Shown here one piece after another: positions 13,701-17,650 of a stretch of 17,650 nt of DNA. Under the pieces are notes generated by a model that was not told the origin of the DNA, did not search any database, and saw nothing but the letters and a program-made list of their open reading frames with translations. The stretch's first letter is position 1, and each line of letters begins with the position of its first letter. The translations under genes were made by a program, and so were the position numbers. This DNA is from a bacterium (lineage in GTDB: Bacteria; Planctomycetota; J058; JAJDCP01), in NCBI GenBank assembly GCA_030428695.1, contig JAUIEM010000203.1:1-17650 (forward strand), given 5' to 3'.

Positions 13701-14324
13701 ATGACCGTCCACTGCCTCGCCTGCGGCGCCGGGGTGTCCGCCTCCGCGCCCTCCTGTCCCCACTGCCGGACGGCCCTGCGCGGCAGCTCCCATGCCCGGC
13801 GCGTCGTCGTCCAGGCCGGCCGGCCCCTCTCGCTGCCCCGGACCTGCTGCTGTTGCCTCGGCCCCCAGGAGCTGCTCGATCGCCACTCGATCACGCTGGG
13901 CAAGCGGGGGAACAAGCGCTACGCGGTGCGCATCAGCCTGCCCTGGTGCCGGACCTGCCAGTGGACCCGCTGGGCGTACCTCGCCGCGATCACCGTCGTC
14001 TTCGTCGCCCTGCTCGTGCTCGGCGGCGGCCTGGCGCTGCACTTCGAGCTCGGCCTGTGGGGTTGGATCGGGACCCTCGTCGCCGCGCTGCTCGTCGGGG
14101 GCGTGGGCTCCCTGGGGGTGCAGAAGATCCCGGCCTTCGACCGTCCGGGGCATGTCCCGGGCTGCGACGCCTTCGAGGGCCGTCGGCACGGCGTGCTCGA
14201 CGCGCAGACCGTCGAGCTGACGTTCCGGAACCGGGCCTTCGGCGAGGCCTTCGCGGAGCTGAACGGGCGCTGTGGCGGGACCTACCCCCGCAGACGCCGC
14301 GCGAGCCCCTTCAGCCCGCGGTAG
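13701..14324 (+). CDS. Zinc-ribbon protein with two membrane segments, unknown function
   Basis: A 207-aa protein starting at ATG 13701 behind AGGAGGAAG. The N-terminus is a zinc ribbon (C5, C8, C19, C22). A second CxxC pair set, C49-C52 and C83-C86, could hold another zinc ion. Two hydrophobic helices follow at about 91-112 and 118-140, with a cytosolic C-terminal part of some 65 residues ending in an arginine-rich tail. I do not recognise a named family; zinc ribbon plus membrane helices is common in proteins of unknown role. Its last 43 bp overlap the 3' end of the convergent glycosyltransferase gene, and the arginine-rich tail may simply be the antisense reading of that gene. The 63-bp gap upstream is short enough for co-transcription with the kinase-like gene. 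Confidence 0.72.
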   Translation: MTVHCLACGAGVSASAPSCPHCRTALRGSSHARRVVVQAGRPLSLPRTCCCCLGPQELLDRHSITLGKRGNKRYAVRISLPWCRTCQWTRWAYLAAITVVFVALLVLGGGLALHFELGLWGWIGTLVAALLVGGVGSLGVQKIPAFDRPGHVPGCDAFEGRRHGVLDAQTVELTFRNRAFGEAFAELNGRCGGTYPRRRRASPFSPR

Positions 14325-15259
14325 GCGAGCCGGATGCGGTTCGTCGTCGGCGTCCCGAGCCGCGCGTAGAGCTGCTGCTTGAGGCTGGCGACCAGGAAGT
14401 GCTTGGCGCTGCGCGCCAGGAACTCCGCCCGCTTGCCGGGCTGGTGCTTGTAGAAGCGCCGGTGCACGCGCTCGGCATCGACCGTGCAGCGCCACAGGGC
14501 GGTCGAGGAGATCCCGCAGTCGCGGTAGGTGACAAGGTCGCGCCCGGTCGAGACGAACAGCACCCCGGCGTCCAGGGCCCGCAGCAGCCACTCGTAGTCG
14601 AAGGCGATCGGGTGCTCCTCGCCGAACAGCCCGACGCCTTTGTACACATCCCTGTGCACGAACATCGCCTGGTGGCAGATCGACATGCCGAGGTGGGCGT
14701 CGAGGCTGGAGCGGCAGGGCTTCTCGGTCTCGAGGCCGACCTCGAGCATCGTGTAGTCGCCGTACACGACGCAGGGCTTGCCGACCCGCAGGTAGGTCGC
14801 GGCGACCGCGGACAGGGCGCCGGGGGCGAGGAAGTCGTCGGCGTTGAGCAGCTGGATCAGGCTGCCGGTGGCGAGCGGCAGGGCCTTGTTCATCGCGTCC
14901 CGGATGCCGCTGTCCGGCTCGCTGACCCAGTAGTCGATGCGCTGTCCGTGCTGCTCGATCAGCGCGCGCGTGCCGTCGTCCGAGGCGCCGTCGACGACGA
15001 TGTACTCGACGTTCTCGTAGTCCTGCGAGAACACGCTCGCGAAGGTCTGGCCGAGGGTGGCGACGCCGTTTCGCACGACGGTGATCACGGAGATCAGCGG
15101 CAGCCGGGGGTCGTCTCGCTTGTACAGCCCGCGGCCGCGCAGCCCGCCCGCGGCGATCCGTCCCGGATGGGTCGGCAGGGCCGGCACCTCGGCGGGCGCG
15201 GTGCGAAACAGGCGGCGGGTGGTCGCGTCGGCGACGTCGAGGCAGATCCGGTCGGCCAT
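14282..15259 (-). CDS. Family 2 glycosyltransferase
   Basis: A 325-aa GT-A fold glycosyltransferase of the WcaA-like group. The nucleotide-sugar domain begins at residue 55: LISVITVVRNG, then VEYIVVDGASDDGT (D90) and SEPDSGIRDAMNKAL. The metal-binding DxD equivalent is NADD at 139-142, and the likely catalytic-base region is CHQAMFVHRDVY with FDYEWLLR (D221). There is no membrane helix, so it acts on the cytoplasmic face, probably adding a sugar to a lipid-linked or surface polysaccharide. The first 54 residues precede the fold and are not typical. ATG 15259 has GAGGAGGAAGG directly upstream. It begins 9 bp after the Nudix gene and is probably co-transcribed with it. The acceptor and donor sugars are unknown, and no other sugar genes are nearby. 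Confidence 0.92.
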   Translation of the reverse strand: MADRICLDVADATTRRLFRTAPAEVPALPTHPGRIAAGGLRGRGLYKRDDPRLPLISVITVVRNGVATLGQTFASVFSQDYENVEYIVVDGASDDGTRALIEQHGQRIDYWVSEPDSGIRDAMNKALPLATGSLIQLLNADDFLAPGALSAVAATYLRVGKPCVVYGDYTMLEVGLETEKPCRSSLDAHLGMSICHQAMFVHRDVYKGVGLFGEEHPIAFDYEWLLRALDAGVLFVSTGRDLVTYRDCGISSTALWRCTVDAERVHRRFYKHQPGKRAEFLARSAKHFLVASLKQQLYARLGTPTTNRIRLAYRGLKGLARRLRG

Positions 15260-15268
15260 CCTTCCTCC

Positions 15269-16051
15269 TCAGCTGCGCCAGAAGCGCCCGGCGCCGTAGT
15301 GGATGCGGGTCGCCTTGCCTGGGTAGGCCGGCGTCTTCTCCTCGTGCAGGGCGTCGCCGGGGAGGATGATCCGGGTCGTGTCGCCCTCGTAGTCGAGGAG
15401 CGGCCGGCAGACCGGCGGCGTGCGCGCCGCGGCCCAGGCGAACAGGGCGTCGACATCGGGCTGGGCGGCGAGCTCTTCCAGGGTGTAGAGCGTCGGCGGA
15501 GCGAGGAACTCGCGCCCCTCGTCGGCGTCGCGCAGGACCTCCTCCGGGAGGAACCAGGCCCCCTCGCTCGCCTCGGCCGGGTGCGGCCGCAGGGCCTGAC
15601 CGGCGGGGGCGCGGGCGAGCAGGAACCAGGTGTCGTAGCGCTTCTGCTCGGCCTCGGGGGTGACCCAGCGGCCGAAGGGCAGAAAGCCGTCGAGGGCGGG
15701 GACCAGCCCGTGGGCGGCGAAGAACTCCGGCAGCGGAGGCTCATCCTCGCGGAACTGGTCGCGCAGGCCGAGCACCTCCTCCGGGACGGGCCCGGCCGCG
15801 AGCAGCAGCCCGACCTCCTCGAAGGTCTCGCGGATCGCCGCGACGATCGCGGCCAACGGCAGGCCGGCGCGGGGGGCGTAGTCCGCTTCCCAGGCAGGCG
15901 CGATGTCCGCGAGGTCGATGCGGCCCCCGGGATAGACGCGCACGGCGGGCATGAAGCCGGTCTTCCGGCTGCGCCGCATCATCGCGACCTCGACGCCGGC
16001 GGCCCCATCGCGGACGAGGAGCACGGTCGCGGCGGGCTTCGGTTCGGGCAC
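15269..16051 (-). CDS. Nudix hydrolase, NUDT19/NUDT7-like
   Basis: A 260-aa Nudix protein. The beta strands AATVLLVRDG and VEVAMMRRS lead to VRVYPGGRIDLAD (38-49), and the helix AAIRETFEEVGLLL (71-84) carries the metal-binding REx2EExG residues. Between these two halves of the Nudix box about 20 extra residues are inserted, as in the NUDT19/NUDT7/NUDT8 group that cleaves acyl-CoA or related diphosphates. That makes a CoA-type or other nucleoside diphosphate substrate plausible but unproven. The cytoplasmic C-terminal 120 residues are also family-typical. It starts at GTG 16051 with AGGAGGG six bases upstream. It is the first gene of a two-gene unit with the glycosyltransferase and is divergent from the aldehyde dehydrogenase. 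Confidence 0.9.
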   Translation of the reverse strand: MPEPKPAATVLLVRDGAAGVEVAMMRRSRKTGFMPAVRVYPGGRIDLADIAPAWEADYAPRAGLPLAAIVAAIRETFEEVGLLLAAGPVPEEVLGLRDQFREDEPPLPEFFAAHGLVPALDGFLPFGRWVTPEAEQKRYDTWFLLARAPAGQALRPHPAEASEGAWFLPEEVLRDADEGREFLAPPTLYTLEELAAQPDVDALFAWAAARTPPVCRPLLDYEGDTTRIILPGDALHEEKTPAYPGKATRIHYGAGRFWRS

Positions 16052-16083
16052 GGCGGACCCTCCTGGGCGTCGTTCGGCCGGGT

Positions 16084-16112
16084 ATCTTGCGCGCTCGCGG
16101 GGGGCGGGTCAA
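16084..16112 (-). promoter_or_regulatory. Candidate promoter for the Nudix/glycosyltransferase pair
   Basis: On the minus strand TTGACC (16112-16107), five of six to consensus, is separated by 17 bp from CAAGAT (16089-16084). CAAGAT keeps the two most important -10 bases, the A at position 2 and the final T. The start point would be near 16077, leaving a leader of about 26 bases before GTG 16051. Confidence 0.4.
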
Positions 16113-16143
16113 GGGCGGGCTGCGCTCGGCGCACGACCGACCG

Positions 16144-16176
16144 GGCAGGGGACGAGTTTGCATCCCACTCCCTGCC
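16144..16176. repeat. 7-bp inverted repeat between divergent promoters
   Basis: GGCAGGG (16144-16150) and CCCTGCC (16170-16176) are perfect inverted copies with 19 bp between. They sit between the two candidate promoters of the 265-bp Nudix/aldehyde dehydrogenase interval, a position that would suit an operator. The length is modest for DNA of this composition. Nothing else is visible in the interval. Confidence 0.25.
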
Positions 16177-16221
16177 GTGCACCGTCGCGAGCGGAAGGCC
16201 CACGAGAGCCACACACCGGTC

Positions 16222-16249
16222 TTGCGGCTCCGGCCCGCGGGCTGATAGT
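16222..16249 (+). promoter_or_regulatory. Candidate promoter for the aldehyde dehydrogenase gene
   Basis: TTGCGG (16222-16227), a 16-bp spacer and GATAGT (16244-16249) match consensus at three and four of six positions. The start would be near 16256, giving a leader of about 60 bases that ends in the ribosome binding site AAGGAG before ATG 16317. Confidence 0.35.
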
Positions 16250-16316
16250 CTGGGGGCCCGAGCCCCATCCCTCTCGCCGCGGCCGGTGCCCGAGCTTCCG
16301 CGGACAAGGAGTCACG

Positions 16317-17486
16317 ATGATCCAGATCGAGAACTATGTGTGCGGCGCCTGGAAGAGAGGCGCCGACCCGCAGCTTCCGCTCGTCGACCCGGCGACCGAG
16401 GAGGTGATCGCCCAGACCTCGACCGCCGGCCTCGACTTCGCCGCCGTGCTGGCCCACGCCCGCGACGTCGGCGGCCCCGCCCTGCGCGCCCTCGGCTTCG
16501 CCGGGCGGGCGGCGCTGCTCAAGAAGATGAGCGCCGCCCTGCACGAGCACCGCGAGCGGCTGATCAGCGTCGCGATGCAGAACGGGGGCAACACCCGCGG
16601 CGACGCGAAGTTCGACATCGACGGCGCGACCGGCACCCTCGCCTACTACGCGAGCATCGGCAAGAAGCTCGGCGAGGGCAACGCCCTGTGGGATGGTGAC
16701 AGCGAGCAGCTGACCCGCTCGGCGCGTTTCCACGGCCGCCATCTGTGGGTCCCGCGGCGGGGCGTCGCGCTGCACATCAACGCCTTCAACTTCCCGGCCT
16801 GGGGCACCTTCGAGAAGGCGGCGGTGGCGCTGCTGGCGGGGGTCCCGGTGGTCAGCAAGCCGGCGACGGCGACCTGCCTCCTGACCTATGAGATGACGAA
16901 GATCCTGGTCGACTCCGGGCTCCTGCCGGAGGGCTCCTTCAGCCTGGTCGCCGGCCCGGCCCGCGCCCTCGTCGAGCACCTCGCCGCCGAGGACGTGATC
17001 GCCTTCACCGGCTCCGCCGACACCGGCGCGCGGCTGCGCGCCAGCGCGGCGGTCGTCCAGCGGGGGGTGCGGCTCAACGTCGAGGCCGACTCGCTCAATG
17101 CGGTGGTGCTCGGGCCCGACCTCGAGCCGGGCAGCCCCCTGTACAACCGCGCCCTCGGCAGCATCGTCAAGGAGCTGACCCAGAAGGCCGGCCAGAAGTG
17201 CACCGCGGTGCGCCGCATCTTCGTGCCGGCCGCGATCGCGGACGCCCTGCAGGCCGACCTGAGCGAAGAGCTCGGGGGCTTCGTGCTCGGCAAGCCCGGC
17301 GAGGACGGCGTGACGATGGGTCCCCTGACCAGCGCCGCCCAGCTCAAGGACTACCGCGACGGCGTCCGCGAGCTGATGGCCGAGGCGAGCGTGGTCTTCG
17401 GCAGCCACGAGTCCTTCGAGGCCCGGGGCGTACCCGCCGGCAAGGGCTTCTTCGCGGCGCCGGTGCTGCTGCGCTGCGAGCGGCCG
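16317..17486 (+). CDS. PaaZ/BoxD-type aldehyde dehydrogenase, similarity cut off at 17486
   Basis: The frame begins at ATG 16317 behind AAGGAG. It gives 390 residues matching the semialdehyde dehydrogenase of aerobic CoA-dependent aromatic degradation (PaaZ dehydrogenase domain, or BoxD acting on 3,4-dehydroadipyl-CoA semialdehyde). Visible motifs are HINAFNFPAWG (N158), SKPATAT (K181), FTGSADTG (230-237), LNVEADSLN with catalytic E256 and AGQKCTAVRR with nucleophile C295. Family members continue for about 130 residues more (BoxD) or about 290 (PaaZ, with a MaoC hydratase domain). Here the match ends after GKGFFAAPVLLRCERP, just where an EAFGP-like segment should soon follow. From 17487 the frame stays open to the window end but reads unrelated residues antisense to a PilZ gene. 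All catalytic residues precede the break, but the missing segment contributes to the fold and to oligomerisation, so this copy is probably inactive. Confidence 0.88.
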
Positions 17487-17650
17487 CTAGTTCGCCGGTC
17501 CCTGGCTGGCCTGGATGTGGTTGCGAAGCGCGCCGAATTGCTCTTCGCTCAGATCCTCGAAGCGGATCGCCATGTCGCTCTTGCTCGAGCGCACCACGAC
17601 GCCCTGCAGCGGCAGGTCCTCGGCCAGCTCGGGGAAGCTGATGACCATCT
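17487..17650 (-). CDS. PilZ-domain protein, C-terminal 53 residues only
   Basis: Read on the minus strand from the window edge to TAG (17489-17487), the frame gives the last strands and helix of a PilZ domain: LPLQGVVVRSSKSDMAIRFE, then DLSEEQFGALRNHI and a short tail. The L-x-G-x-VV-R strand, the (A/G)-I-R-F strand and the helix after LSEEQ are the normal close of this c-di-GMP-binding fold. The RxxxR and DxSxxG ligand motifs would lie upstream, outside the window, so binding cannot be judged. A methionine at 17648 is in frame but too late to be the true start. Codons are slightly less GC-saturated (GAT, GAA, CAA, CTT, GGA occur) than in most neighbours. The stop codon coincides with the point where the aldehyde dehydrogenase similarity ends. 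Confidence 0.6.
   Translation of the reverse strand, partial: MVISFPELAEDLPLQGVVVRSSKSDMAIRFEDLSEEQFGALRNHIQASQGPAN

Noticed and set aside
13133..16699. A 1188-codon plus-strand open frame
   Set aside because: It crosses five genes on both strands with low-complexity arginine-rich translation; long spurious frames are expected at this G+C.

Overview
The window is about 72% G+C by eye, with near-saturated G/C third codon positions and SD-led starts. It is chromosomal bacterial DNA packed with housekeeping and accessory genes. I see no rRNA, tRNA, CRISPR array, transposase or phage gene. The gene mix (hybrid PAS histidine kinase, Lon-N-domain protein, TPR protein, PilZ protein, orphan radical SAM enzymes, PaaZ/BoxD-type aldehyde dehydrogenase) together with the base composition fits a high-GC Gram-negative lineage such as Myxococcota or a neighbouring metagenomic phylum. 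That placement is inference only.

Layout. Bases 2-3981 (+) form one operon: the 3' end of an unrecognised helical protein, a class IV PLP aminotransferase (ATGA overlap), a 501-aa multi-pass membrane protein and a PflX-type radical SAM protein. Tail to tail with no gap comes a minus-strand pair (5281-3982): a 94-aa unknown protein followed by an HSL-family esterase. A 91-bp divergent region at 5282-5372 separates this pair from a Lon-N-domain protein (+). It carries a perfect TATAAT framed by a 9-bp perfect inverted repeat. A convergent orphan hybrid histidine kinase (7410-5956, -) follows.

Bases 11310-7549 (-) hold a tightly overlapping operon, aroA - aroE - B12-domain-type radical SAM protein. 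AroA and AroE are two steps of the shikimate pathway; the radical SAM protein has no assigned substrate. Divergent from aroA is a + strand group at 11524-14324: a TPR protein, a choline-kinase-like phosphotransferase and a zinc-ribbon membrane protein. The last of these overlaps the 3' end of a convergent minus-strand pair, a NUDT19-like Nudix hydrolase followed by a family 2 glycosyltransferase (16051-14282).

At the right end (16317 onward, +) is a PaaZ/BoxD-type aldehyde dehydrogenase. Its family similarity stops abruptly at about 17486, where the tail of a minus-strand PilZ-domain gene begins at an 8-bp palindrome. This is the most anomalous structure in the window and is either a natural rearrangement or an assembly/clone chimaera. 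Apart from that junction the window looks like ordinary chromosome. I did not find a coherent new defence or mobile system in it. No gene-free stretch exceeds 300 bases; the longest are 16052-16316, 11311-11523 and 7411-7548.
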